Under the pieces are notes generated by a model, which worked only from the letters and a program-made list of their open reading frames with translations, was not told the DNA's origin and made no database searches. This document shows, in pieces, positions 17,855 through 25,988 of a stretch of DNA of 64,000 bases. Made by a program: the position numbers and the translations under genes. The stretch is from JANQEU01 sp965601455 (lineage in GTDB: Bacteria > Bacteroidota > Bacteroidia > Cytophagales > Cyclobacteriaceae), in the NCBI GenBank assembly GCA_965601455.1, contig OZ271831.1:2356001-2420000 (forward strand), given 5' to 3'. Positions within the stretch are counted from its first letter, which is position 1, and the number at the start of each line of letters is the position of its first letter.

Positions 17855-18697
17855 CTAGTAATTTGCCTTTGGATCAAATTGTTTAAGCCTCAGTAGGTAG
17901 TAGTTGTTCACCTTATGGGCTGAGAAAAATTTGATATTATCATTGGATATTTGGTCCTTCAAAAATTCATACGTTCTTCTTTTCATGTGCATATGCATCT
18001 GGCAACCAAATATCACTTCTGTGATAGCAGAAGGATCAAACATTACAGCCCTATCATCTTCATTGTGTATTAACTTGAATAGTCTAACTTCTTTTTCATA
18101 ACTCCAAAATGATGATTTTGCGGAGTAAATTAGAAGTAAGTCTTTAATCTCTTCATCAATTTCAGGTTTGACCCTAGGCTTTTTAAAACTAATGGGATAC
18201 TTAATTACTGAAAAACTTGAGTCAGTACTATCTGAGAGTTTTGTGAGATCGAAACCGATGCAAATACCATTATGGTTTTCGGCATAATGAGACCATAAAA
18301 GAATATTACTAAAGCTTTTAGAGGCAGAGAATATACCAGCGACCTTTCGATATTCACGGCTCATTCTGAAGCCAAATTCTTCAACCTGAAATGGATTATA
18401 CCAAATAGGTAGAACCCCTATTAAGACATTTTCTATTATGTCTTCCAACTCCTTTTCGGTCCAACCATTGCGTTGTGCATATCTCTTGAGATAGTGGAAC
18501 TTTTTGATCCATTCCTGAGGCGATAATAATGAATAGTCGGGTACAAGATCCAGATCGAATGGATCGTTGAATTGTTGAGGTTTAGCGAAATAGACTGTTT
18601 GGTCTTGCAAGATTCTTTTAGCATTCAAGTGTCTTTTTTCCTCTGAATCTAGATCCCACGGACGAAATTTATAAACGGTTTTGGGTAATCCTTTCAT
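17855..18697 (-). CDS. DUF2971 family protein
   Basis: This 280-residue soluble protein has the DUF2971 hallmarks: an N-terminal KTVYKFRPWD, AKPQQFNDPFD near residue 40, the central LLWSHYAENHNGICIGFDL, and an SFWSYEKEVRLFKL region near residue 200. The biochemical role of DUF2971 is unknown, but members often occur in defence islands and near restriction systems. It is transcribed toward hsdR with only 2 bases between the stop codons, so the two transcripts probably overlap. It may be an independent member of the island. The next gene on this strand, rmuC, ends 25 bases upstream of its start. Confidence 0.85.
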   Translation of the reverse strand: MKGLPKTVYKFRPWDLDSEEKRHLNAKRILQDQTVYFAKPQQFNDPFDLDLVPDYSLLSPQEWIKKFHYLKRYAQRNGWTEKELEDIIENVLIGVLPIWYNPFQVEEFGFRMSREYRKVAGIFSASKSFSNILLWSHYAENHNGICIGFDLTKLSDSTDSSFSVIKYPISFKKPRVKPEIDEEIKDLLLIYSAKSSFWSYEKEVRLFKLIHNEDDRAVMFDPSAITEVIFGCQMHMHMKRRTYEFLKDQISNDNIKFFSAHKVNNYYLLRLKQFDPKANY

Positions 18698-18722
18698 TAC
18701 AAGTAAAATAACTATTTACTGA

Positions 18723-20003
18723 TTAACCCGCGATCTTCTTCATCACCACCGCACTTTTTTGATTGGGTTTGACTTTGGCGCCCAGGTCTTCGATACGCGT
18801 GGCTACACGGATCACGTTGTTGTTGCCGCTGCTGAGTCGTTTTTTGGCGTTCTGATACGCCTGCGTGGCATCATTCAGTCCTTTTTCGATATGGGTCATC
18901 TCCTCCATGAACTTGAGGATCTGTCCGTGCAGCTTGCCAGCTTCTTTGGCAATCAGTTCGGCGTTCTCATACTGTTTATCACGCTGCCATAAGTCAGAGA
19001 CCAGCCGCAAACTCACGAAAAGGGTAGAGGTTGTGGTTAGCATCACATTCCGCTCTAGGGCGTAGGTGTAGAGCTCCGGATTTTCCTGTACGGCACAGAT
19101 CAGTCCACCTTCAATCGGCATGAATAGGAATATCATATCCGGACTGTTGATCTGATGGAGGTCTTCGTAGCGCTTCTTCGCCAGGGTATCAATATGATTT
19201 TTAAGACTTTGTACATGCTCTTTTATAGCATGATCAGCCTCCATACCTGTGCTACTTACATAACGATTGTAAGCCGTCAGTGAGACCTTGGAGTCAATTA
19301 CCAGATTGCGATCATCTGGAAGGTTCAGGATGACATCCGGTCGGAGTTTGCGTTCGTCTGTTTCTCCTGTTACCTCTCTGTGAAAGTGAATGTTCTTTAC
19401 CAGTCCGGCTTTCTCCAACAATGTTTCCAGCACCTGCTCACCCCAGTTACCCTGGTGTTTGGGTTTCAGTGTTAAAGCGTTGGTCAGGTTGCTTGCTTCC
19501 AGTTGGAGTTCATGGTTGAGTTTACCCAATCTTTCCAATTCTCCCCGTATGGCCGTTGTTTCCCTGATCCGCGACTCGTGGGTGTCCTTGATCTGTCGTT
19601 CCAGGCTTTCAAAGGTCTTGTTCATGGGCTTCAGCAGTTGGTCCATCCGTTCTGCAGCGTCTTTGGAAAAGCTTTCTGAATTGGATTTGGTGATTTTGTT
19701 GGCCAGGTTTTCAAACTTCTGCATCCAGATTCCTTCCATTTCCTTCAATCGTTCTTTTTCCTTGCGGATGTTGGCCAGTTCATTGTTCAGCTGCGTCTGG
19801 AGCACGGCGTTGCGCGTCTGCAATTCGCCGATGACCTGTTCCTTTTCCCGGTATTGAACCATCAGGCTGTCGTGTATTTCCTCTCGAACGAATTGCTGGT
19901 CTATCTCGGAAGGATCCAGTAATCGGGATTGCCTTCTAAGAAAATACAGAACGGTCCCTGCGATGATGACCAGAGAAATAATTGATGTTATAAGCACTTC
20001 CAT
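18723..20003 (-). CDS. rmuC: DNA recombination protein RmuC homologue
   Basis: This protein of about 426 residues has an N-terminal membrane anchor (VLITSIISLVIIAGTVLYFL), a long coiled coil (about residues 35-180) and the C-terminal RmuC domain. That domain includes HQGNWGEQVLETLLEKAGL, RPDVILNLPDDRNLVIDSK and MIFLFMPIEGGL, with nuclease-fold-like features. RmuC limits recombination at short inverted repeats in E. coli, and the enzyme activity is unproven. I chose the ATG at 20003 over the GTG four codons upstream at 20015. rmuC is usually a chromosomal housekeeping-type gene, so the accessory block probably inserted next to it. Confidence 0.92.
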   Translation of the reverse strand: MEVLITSIISLVIIAGTVLYFLRRQSRLLDPSEIDQQFVREEIHDSLMVQYREKEQVIGELQTRNAVLQTQLNNELANIRKEKERLKEMEGIWMQKFENLANKITKSNSESFSKDAAERMDQLLKPMNKTFESLERQIKDTHESRIRETTAIRGELERLGKLNHELQLEASNLTNALTLKPKHQGNWGEQVLETLLEKAGLVKNIHFHREVTGETDERKLRPDVILNLPDDRNLVIDSKVSLTAYNRYVSSTGMEADHAIKEHVQSLKNHIDTLAKKRYEDLHQINSPDMIFLFMPIEGGLICAVQENPELYTYALERNVMLTTTSTLFVSLRLVSDLWQRDKQYENAELIAKEAGKLHGQILKFMEEMTHIEKGLNDATQAYQNAKKRLSSGNNNVIRVATRIEDLGAKVKPNQKSAVVMKKIAG

Positions 20004-20015
20004 AATACCACTCAC

Positions 20016-20690
20016 TTTGTTGAGAAGGTAAAGGAAAAGGGGAGTAGTTCGGTGATCGTGAACGAGTGGAATGGGATTTAGACGGATTACAGTACAAGTG
20101 TTTCAATTGACAACAGTCAGAAATTATACGGAATTAAGATTTGATAAATATGCAAAATCGTAAACAATATTATTATGTTAAGTAGATATTACTTTTCGTT
20201 AAGGCCTCGATAAGATTCATAAGAAACATATGATTTTTTAATTATAGCAATGTTAATCAGAATGGCGCGATGGCCAGTCGAAACACCGGGCCAGCGTCGG
20301 GCCTTGTGGGTTGAAGGATTGGTTCGACTTGATCTCTTTGATTACTTTCTGTATCAAGACAGAAAGTAATTGCCTGCCCGGCATGAGGGCAAGAAAAACT
20401 TACTTCTAAAAATCCATCAAATTTCATTTCTACAATGCCAATGGCTTGATGGCCAAAACAAAGCGCAGGCAGCAAGTGTATCACAGGCAAAATCCTAATG
20501 TTTGTGAACGCAATTTTTGAGACTGAATCGACCTTTGGTACGTAATACTCAAAAATAGAGCGATATGCATTTGCCTGGGATTCTCTTGCTTAGGGCTGCC
20601 AATCCCGATGCAATCGGGAAAGTGCGGTGGGAACTATTAATAGGCGTTTGGTCAGGGTAAGCTGTGCGGACGGATCATAGCGCTGGCCAA
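20016..20690. other. Long intergenic region with inverted repeats
   Basis: No convincing gene lies in about 675 bases upstream of rmuC. Visible structure includes a perfect 12-base inverted repeat (ATTACTTTCTGT at 20341-20352 and its complement at 20359-20370, loop ATCAAG) and a 7-base inverted repeat (TCCCGAT/ATCGGGA, 20603-20619). A minus-strand open frame at 20257-20490 spans the first of these and lacks protein features. Inverted repeats of this kind are common in Bacteroidota intergenic DNA. Confidence 0.6.
20341..20370. repeat. Perfect 12-base inverted repeat (hairpin)
   Basis: The arms ATTACTTTCTGT and ACAGAAAGTAAT pair perfectly around the 6-base loop ATCAAG. There is no adjacent T-tract and no gene close enough to be terminated. 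It is probably an interspersed palindrome of the ACTTTCT...AGAAAGT type. Confidence 0.6.
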
Positions 20691-20783
20691 GCGGCTATTT
20701 AGCATAACGGCTAATTATATAACATCGGATCAAGGAGCTGGATCTAAGAGATCAAACTTAAAAAACGAGGACGAACAAACTCG

Positions 20784-20799
20784 ACCGCCAGCTGGCGGT
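20784..20799. repeat. Perfect 16-base palindrome ACCGCCAGCTGGCGGT
   Basis: The sequence ACCGCCAGCTGGCGGT is its own reverse complement. It resembles the TCCGCCAGCCGGCGGA sequences at 20992 and 46203 and probably belongs to the same family of short interspersed palindromes. Confidence 0.7.
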
Positions 20800-20991
20800 T
20801 TAGCATAATATAGAATTATATAAGCAGGGTTGCGGGAAGGATGGATTTGCATCCTGGAGTTTTGAAAGTGGATACGGTGACATGGATTTGCTTTTAATGC
20901 GCCCGGCTAGGGATAAGATCATACCGATATACAACTTAGCCGCGCTAGGGCCATCATACAGTTATATATCTGATCTTATGTGTAAATACAC

Positions 20992-21007
20992 TCCGCCAGC
21001 CGGCGGA
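20992..21007. repeat. Interspersed palindrome TCCGCCAGCCGGCGGA
   Basis: Six-base arms TCCGCC and GGCGGA flank the loop AGCC. The identical 16-mer occurs at 46203-46218, about 25 kb away, which indicates a dispersed repeat rather than a local regulatory site. Confidence 0.75.
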
Positions 21008-21096
21008 TCGGTATTACAGCAAATCCATAGCTTTGTTATATAATTTATATTATGTTAAATAGTGATTTTGACCTATCTATCCCCTGGGATTAAATA

Positions 21097-21459
21097 CTAC
21101 TGAAGAATGATATCCCCGTCAATGTTTAATTCATGATGAAGTTTACGAGCCACGTCCATTGTGATGTCTCTCTTTCCAGCCAGATATTCACTGACCCTGG
21201 TCTTTGGTACCTGGAGCTTTGTTGCCAAGTCGGTTTGCTTCAACCCCATCTCATACATCCGTAATTTGATAACATCAATAAGTGATGGAGTCTCGATGCT
21301 AAAATTGGCGTCCTCGTAATCGGCCACCATATCTGAGAGTCTGTCCAACATAACAAACTCAGGATTGTCGTACGATTGATTTTCTCCAACCTTAACTAGA
21401 AGCTCTTCAATTTTCCTTAAAGCTTCATTGTAGTCACTTACCGTATTAATAGCATTCAT
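21097..21459 (-). CDS. higA: HigA-type antitoxin, XRE-family HTH protein
   Basis: This 120-residue protein has an N-terminal helical part (about 1-60) and a C-terminal Cro/XRE helix-turn-helix (IDVIKLRMYEMGLKQTDLAT, VPKTRVSEYLAGKR). It matches the HigA antitoxin layout, in which the DNA-binding domain also represses the operon. Its start lies one base after the stop of the toxin gene, giving the toxin-first order typical of higBA. It should neutralise the upstream-encoded HigB by direct binding. Confidence 0.88.
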   Translation of the reverse strand: MNAINTVSDYNEALRKIEELLVKVGENQSYDNPEFVMLDRLSDMVADYEDANFSIETPSLIDVIKLRMYEMGLKQTDLATKLQVPKTRVSEYLAGKRDITMDVARKLHHELNIDGDIILQ

Positions 21460-21460
21460 T

Positions 21461-21760
21461 TTATACTTCCTTTACATTAATCCTATCATATTCAGAATGT
21501 GTTCCAATCCACCTTACATATACCTTTCTGGAAATGTAAATCACGATGGCCACCAGTCTGTAGTCATTTCCCTTAATGTTAAATACTATTCGACTGTTTC
21601 CTACGTAGTCAGTACTTTGAAAATCGTTCTTAAGCTGATTCAAATTAATCCATTCAGCCTTAGTAACTTTTTTATACCACTCCTCAAGGGCAACTTTACT
21701 ACCCGCATGTCTAGTATAATAATCAATCAACTTTTTTCGACTAACGACGCGCACTGTCAC
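21461..21760 (-). CDS. higB: HigB-type mRNA interferase toxin
   Basis: This 99-residue RelE/HigB-like protein has EEWYKKVTKAEWINLNQLKN, GNSRIVFNIKGNDYRLVAIV and KVYVRWIGTHSEYDRI. These match ribosome-dependent mRNA-cleaving toxins, whose active site uses basic residues and a C-terminal Tyr/His. The frame has no ATG; GTG at 21760 or at 21754 is the likely start. It is the promoter-proximal gene of the higBA pair. It lies between a repeat element and the GIY-YIG gene, a typical setting for mobile toxin-antitoxin modules. Confidence 0.88.
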   Translation of the reverse strand: MTVRVVSRKKLIDYYTRHAGSKVALEEWYKKVTKAEWINLNQLKNDFQSTDYVGNSRIVFNIKGNDYRLVAIVIYISRKVYVRWIGTHSEYDRINVKEV

Positions 21761-21808
21761 AAAGTTACATAATATGTAACAAATCTAGTATTTCCTATCA
21801 TGGCCTTA

Positions 21809-22150
21809 TTAATTAAACCATACAGCGTAACGCTTACGCCTAAGCTCCAGTGCCAGCTGCTCTTCCATTTTCATGGCTTCCGCTCTCGACTTGAACGGAT
21901 CGATGTGGTTGTACAGATTCGGTCGAAGCATGGTCCCGTACTTCTGGACGATACTCGATGATAGCTTATGACCTTTCTTGCTGAGCGTTCCTTTCTTGTG
22001 TTGTAAGAATCGCTCTTTGGGATCTTTGCTGGTCATGCCTACATACAGACATTCCAGAACGCCGTTGAACTGTGGATTGGCTGCACGGAACTTAGCGCTC
22101 TCCGAGTAGACCTTCCTGGACAACTCTATGACATAAACCCGGTACTCCAT
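21809..22150 (-). CDS. GIY-YIG nuclease-fold protein
   Basis: This 113-residue protein contains the GIY-YIG core: YRVYVIEL as the first strand, then CLYVGMTSKDPKERFLQHK with the second YVG strand and the Arg/His helix. This is followed by a basic region and a C-terminal Glu-containing helix (MKMEEQLALELRRKRYAVW). Small solitary members of this superfamily include UvrC-like and YhbQ-like proteins of uncertain role. It is transcribed in the same direction as the HigBA pair, from a position upstream, with 48 bases between it and higB. Confidence 0.82.
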   Translation of the reverse strand: MEYRVYVIELSRKVYSESAKFRAANPQFNGVLECLYVGMTSKDPKERFLQHKKGTLSKKGHKLSSSIVQKYGTMLRPNLYNHIDPFKSRAEAMKMEEQLALELRRKRYAVWFN

Positions 22151-22164
22151 TGGAAGTTTACTTG

Positions 22165-22893
22165 TTAATCTGGTAATTGAATTCCGGTATGATCTTCACA
22201 GATTGCGATCATCTGCTCTTGCAAGTCGCTGTCCTCTACACCTGACTTTGGTGCGTGTGTCTGTTCGTGATAGAAATACTTTCCAGAGACCTTCGCTGAT
22301 GGTTCATCTGAAACCGCCAACCAACTCTGTGTTTCATATCCCTTCACTAAATCATCCGGAGCACCTGCTCCACCCATCTTCGTTGCTACCCAACCCGGAT
22401 CTACTGAGTTGCTGTAGACATCCGGATATCTCCTGGCGATAGCGCAAGCAAATGCGCTGATGAAAAATTTGGAATCGGCATATGATACACCGCTCTTCAC
22501 AGCTGTCTGTAAAAATGCACGTCCGTTGCGATGATCACCAGAGCTAAGATAAACTAATCGCCGGGGCAAGTGCATCTTGGCTGTCAACAGATATGGTGCT
22601 ATGACGTTCACAGCGAAAATGGTGGTGTAGTCTACCGCATACACGGCGGCATTATGAATCACAGCATCGAATGTTCCCCAGGCATTGGCATGCTCAGCTA
22701 GTTGTAGCGTTTCTTTTTCGTTGGATAAGTCCCCTATCAGTACGGTTTCTGCTCCTGGACATTGATCCATGGCGTGCTGACCTCGGGATTCATTGCGTGC
22801 ATGGAGCACGACCTGGTGGCCTTCGTTAACTAACTTCTTCGCTGCGAACAGTCCCAGGCCGTCTGATGAACCGGTAATGAAAATCTTTGCCAT
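22165..22893 (-). CDS. Short-chain dehydrogenase/reductase (SDR) family oxidoreductase
   Basis: This 242-residue classical SDR has an N-terminal dinucleotide-binding motif FITGSSDGLGLFAA (TGxxxGxG), the NAA-type VIHNAAVYAV, and a catalytic YADSK. After the active site comes SVDPGWVATKMGG, as in classical SDRs. The substrate is unknown. It sits 14 bases upstream of the GIY-YIG gene on the same strand and may be co-transcribed by chance. It is immediately preceded by a repeat-rich intergenic region. Confidence 0.92.
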   Translation of the reverse strand: MAKIFITGSSDGLGLFAAKKLVNEGHQVVLHARNESRGQHAMDQCPGAETVLIGDLSNEKETLQLAEHANAWGTFDAVIHNAAVYAVDYTTIFAVNVIAPYLLTAKMHLPRRLVYLSSGDHRNGRAFLQTAVKSGVSYADSKFFISAFACAIARRYPDVYSNSVDPGWVATKMGGAGAPDDLVKGYETQSWLAVSDEPSAKVSGKYFYHEQTHAPKSGVEDSDLQEQMIAICEDHTGIQLPD

Positions 22894-22983
22894 ATCTGTT
22901 TAAAACTCATCATTCTTTTGACAGAATCAAAGAGAGAGACCCTGAAACGAGTGATGTTGTAAGTTGGGTTCCATGTGCCCAAG

Positions 22984-23063
22984 GAGACCCTGAAACGAGC
23001 CTGCCTGCCGGGAGGCAGGTCTAGGGTGACGTTTTGGGTTAGACGCCCTATTCACTATTTAAC
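22984..23063 (+). repeat. 80-base direct repeat, copy 1
   Basis: This sequence recurs at 23167-23246 with only a few mismatches. It begins GAGACCCTGAAAC and includes a hairpin (CCTGCCT at 23000-23006 and AGGCAGG at 23013-23019), then TCTAGGGTGACGTTTTGGGT. A further fragment of its start lies at 22936-22949. No coding potential was seen. Confidence 0.85.
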
Positions 23064-23130
23064 CACTAACTATTTAACCACTAACTATTTAACCACTAAC
23101 TACTTAACCACTAACTACTTAACCACTAAC
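23056..23130 (+). repeat. Tandem array of a 15-base unit (five copies)
   Basis: The unit TATTTAACCACTAAC is present three times exactly (23056-23100), then twice as TACTTAACCACTAAC (23101-23130), followed by a decaying copy. Similar low-complexity ACTA-rich sequence continues to about 23370. It has no spacers and is not a CRISPR array. It probably reflects replication slippage. Confidence 0.9.
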
Positions 23131-23166
23131 TACTTAACTAATCACTAATCACTCTGCACCACTAGA

Positions 23167-23246
23167 GAGACCCTGAAACAAGCCTGCCTGCCGGGATGCA
23201 GGTCTAGGGTGACGTTTTGGGTTAGACTCCCTATTCACTATTTAAC
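23167..23246 (+). repeat. 80-base direct repeat, copy 2
   Basis: This second copy of the unit at 22984-23063 lies 183 bases downstream in the same orientation. One mismatch in the GGCAGG arm weakens the hairpin. Together with the 15-base tandem array it fills the 480-base gap between the SDR and Gfo/Idh/MocA genes; no gene was seen there. Confidence 0.85.
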
Positions 23247-23372
23247 TTTTAACTTCTAACTACTTAACTACTAACCACTCAACCAATACCTACTCACTAC
23301 TTAACTACATTCTCTTAACAACTCACCCCTTGCCCCTCCCAGGAGGGGATTAACTACTCAACTAATCACCAC

Positions 23373-24704
23373 TCACTCCGGTAGCTTATATCCATTCTGG
23401 TAATTGGCGTTAACCAGCTTATTGGCTTCGTCGTTGTCCTTAAATGCATTCAGCTTCGCATCCCAGAAAATCTTGTCACCAGTACGATATGCAATGTTTC
23501 CCATCTGGGCGTTGATCGCCGCTATACTGCCTGATTGTATCGGCGTATTCAACACACTGGGATCGTTCTTCTTAATGGCATCTACCCAATTCGCACAATG
23601 CAACTGCAGGTAATTGGAATCTTCAGGCGCGGGAACGGCTTCGATAGACTCCATTCGAGGATCACTTCTCTCCGAATACCCTTCCGGTTTAAACTCCTGG
23701 AAAACTTCAAATCCACCTCTGTTCACTACCAATGTGCCATTATTACCAATAAACGCAATACCTTCAGTTCTTCCATACGGTCCCCTATCGATTCCCGTAG
23801 CATGCTCCCATAGCATATTGAAGTCTTCATATTCAAAAATGGCTTGTAGTGTATCCGGGGTTTCGGAAGCGTCATTAGGGTATGCAATTTTACCTCCGCT
23901 AGCCATCACCGATTTCGGTGCGAAGGCTTTCATTCCCCATAAGGCAATATCAATCTCGTGAACACCCCAATCGGTCATCAGTCCTCCTGCATAATCCCAG
24001 AACCAACGGAAATTGAAATGAAACCGGTTTGGATTAAACGCTCTTTTCGGCGCCATTCCCAACCACCTCTCATAATCGACACCTTCAGGTGCTGGTCCGT
24101 CCGGCTGTACATCGATAGGCTCCATCCATCCCTGGTATGCCCACACTTTGACTAAACGAATCTTACCCAGCACTCCCGACCACAGTAGGTCCATCGCCTG
24201 CTGGTAATGCGGTCCACTTCGTTGCCATTGTCCCGTCTGAACCGCCAAACCGGTTCTAACTGCGGCTTCAGTCATGATCTGAGCTTCCTGTATGGTATTG
24301 GCCACGGGTTTTTCCACGTATACGTGTTTCCCAGCGTTCACGGCATCCACCATTTGCAGACAATGCCAGTGATCCGGGGTTCCGATAATCACCGCATCAA
24401 TGGATTTGTCATTGAGCAGCTCCCGATAGTCGGTATAGGTCATTGGTTTATTGGATCGGAATTCTTTGTAGTCTTCTACCCTCCTTTCAATCACATTTGA
24501 GTCAACATCACAGATGGCAACCAGGTCCACATCTGGTAGCGATAGCGTATTCCTGGTATTAGCCCAACCCATGCCATTACAGCCAATGACACCAATCTGT
24601 AATTTGTCCAGCGGAGAAATGCGTTGACCTCTAATGACGTGTGGAGCTAATGGACTTAAGGCTCCCATGGCGGTAGCCTGGCGGAGGAATCTTCTTCTTT
24701 TCAT
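23373..24704 (-). CDS. Gfo/Idh/MocA family oxidoreductase with Tat signal
   Basis: This 443-residue protein has an N-terminal twin-arginine-type signal (KRRRFLRQATAMGALSPLAP), so it is probably exported folded to the periplasm. A Rossmann domain (IGVIGCNGMGWANTR) and the family's EKP motif (HVYVEKPVANT) bind NAD(P). The C-terminal domain holds the substrate site (GGLMTDWGVHEIDIALWGM, with the conserved D and H). Tat-exported members are frequent in Bacteroidota and act on sugars or inositols. The substrate is unknown. No transporter or isomerase flanks it. Confidence 0.92.
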   Translation of the reverse strand: MKRRRFLRQATAMGALSPLAPHVIRGQRISPLDKLQIGVIGCNGMGWANTRNTLSLPDVDLVAICDVDSNVIERRVEDYKEFRSNKPMTYTDYRELLNDKSIDAVIIGTPDHWHCLQMVDAVNAGKHVYVEKPVANTIQEAQIMTEAAVRTGLAVQTGQWQRSGPHYQQAMDLLWSGVLGKIRLVKVWAYQGWMEPIDVQPDGPAPEGVDYERWLGMAPKRAFNPNRFHFNFRWFWDYAGGLMTDWGVHEIDIALWGMKAFAPKSVMASGGKIAYPNDASETPDTLQAIFEYEDFNMLWEHATGIDRGPYGRTEGIAFIGNNGTLVVNRGGFEVFQEFKPEGYSERSDPRMESIEAVPAPEDSNYLQLHCANWVDAIKKNDPSVLNTPIQSGSIAAINAQMGNIAYRTGDKIFWDAKLNAFKDNDEANKLVNANYQNGYKLPE

Positions 24705-24794
24705 CGTATTCGTCGTGATTGAATAGAAAACTAATCAAAAACGGATCGGTGTAAAAACCATCCATCAAAAAGGACTGTGACACTTGCAGGTTGA

Positions 24795-25814
24795 CTAGTT
24801 CAATTCCAGATCAAATTGCTGGAGCACCTCGTTTCCTTTCCCAATGTAAGTCAAACGTAATACAGGCCGATCGCCATCCCATTCGATATCCAATATCGAG
24901 AAATTTGGATCGTAAATAAGATCACCAATCCGTCGTTTATTTACTTCGGGTCTGGGATCACCCCACGGATTGGTCAGGCTGCTCGAAGTGATGTCGTAAA
25001 TCGTTTTTCCTGATGCAAGTTCTTGACTGGAAAGCTCGGAAATGTGACGATCTCCCGAGATAAATATGAGGGGTTTCTCTACCTGGTCTACGGTGCTCAT
25101 CAACCAGGAATGCTCTGACGGAAAATTGCTCCATTTTTCAAAGCGATGTTCACTGGCCAGTACTTGAATACTGGAAATAATGAGAAATAAGTCCGTATAT
25201 TCATCTTTCAGTTGATCAACTAGCCACTTCCATTGCTCATCACCAAGTATTTCCCCACTTGGATTGACTACCGCTCCTTTGGGTTTTCCAGCCCAGTTCA
25301 GGTTATCCCGGAAATAGCGAGTATCAAGGAGTAGTATTTTGATTCTTTTGTTCTCAAAATCATAGGTATGTGCCTGATAGGCTCCTTTTCTTTCCCATGC
25401 CGGGTGGCTTTCGGGCAAATCCAAAAACTCAAAAAGTAAGTCACGACTTTCATCTTTCTTCGGATATTCTTTTCCCCCGTCGTTTACTCCAAAATCATGA
25501 TCATCCCAGGTCCCGATAATCTCAACTTCTTCTAAAAGTCCCTTGTAATCCGGATGGGATTTCTGAAAATCAAAGTCCTTCTTTCTTTGTGCCATGTCAA
25601 TTCCATCCGAGTACACATTGTCACCCAACCAGATCCACAGATCCGGTTTCTCATTGAGTACTTCCTTCCAAAGTTGTTGGTCGGCTTTCTTTTGATCACT
25701 ACAGGAACCGAAAGCAATTCGTTTTACAGTTAGATCTTTTTGGCCCTCAGAAACCTGAGCATGACTTCCACTGACAATCAGTAGCAGAAAGGCGAATGGG
25801 ATGATACGTTTCAC
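24795..25814 (-). CDS. PhoD-like alkaline phosphatase D / metallophosphatase, secreted
   Basis: This 339-residue protein has a Sec signal peptide (residues 1-19, ending SHAQ) and a metallophosphoesterase core of the PhoD type: FGSCSDQKKADQQLW, PDLWIWLGDNVYSDG, GTWDDHDFGVND, ILLLDTRYFRD and LIFISGDRHISEL. These provide the Asp, Asn and His ligands for the metal site. Family members hydrolyse phosphodiesters, phosphomonoesters or teichoic acids. It begins with GTG; no in-frame ATG lies upstream. It follows the Gfo/Idh/MocA gene in the same orientation, 90 bases apart. It is transcribed divergently from the FAD oxidase at 25989. Confidence 0.9.
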   Translation of the reverse strand: MKRIIPFAFLLLIVSGSHAQVSEGQKDLTVKRIAFGSCSDQKKADQQLWKEVLNEKPDLWIWLGDNVYSDGIDMAQRKKDFDFQKSHPDYKGLLEEVEIIGTWDDHDFGVNDGGKEYPKKDESRDLLFEFLDLPESHPAWERKGAYQAHTYDFENKRIKILLLDTRYFRDNLNWAGKPKGAVVNPSGEILGDEQWKWLVDQLKDEYTDLFLIISSIQVLASEHRFEKWSNFPSEHSWLMSTVDQVEKPLIFISGDRHISELSSQELASGKTIYDITSSSLTNPWGDPRPEVNKRRIGDLIYDPNFSILDIEWDGDRPVLRLTYIGKGNEVLQQFDLELN

Positions 25815-25988
25815 ACAGGAAAATTACAGCATGCATTTTAAGAGAGTGTTAAATGCACCTAAAGAAATCAACACATCACTACAGGAACCGTAGACAGACG
25901 CTACCAATCAAAAAGCTGGAAATGAATATCCTACTTTCTTTTAATCTATCGCTTCGCTAGCTTTAGAATTCCACAATCATCTAAAAAA

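Larger units (their letters stand above)
20691..21062 (+). repeat. Intergenic repeat element, copy B, with inverted ends
   Basis: This is a non-coding element of about 372 bases. Its left end, CTATTTAGCATAACGG...ATTATATAACA (20695-20724), is matched in inverted orientation by its right end (21034-21062; nearly all positions outside a 4-5 base centre agree). A second direct copy of the end, TTTAGCATAA...ATTATATAA, lies at 20799-20823. Internal blocks at 20829-20850, 20883-20893 and 20964-20981 match copy A at 4903-5142 in the same order. Two 16-base palindromes are embedded (20784-20799 and 20992-21007). It lacks a transposase. The HigBA pair ends 35 bases beyond it. Confidence 0.65.

Noticed and set aside
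20257..20490. 77-residue minus-strand open frame in the rmuC upstream region
   Set aside because: It spans an interspersed inverted repeat, has no recognisable fold or operon partner, and is probably non-coding.
23056..23130. 15-base repeats considered as a CRISPR array
   Set aside because: The units are contiguous with no unique spacers, are too short, and no cas genes are present.
22936..23246. Repeats considered as insertion-sequence ends
   Set aside because: No transposase lies between or near them, and no target-site duplication is visible.
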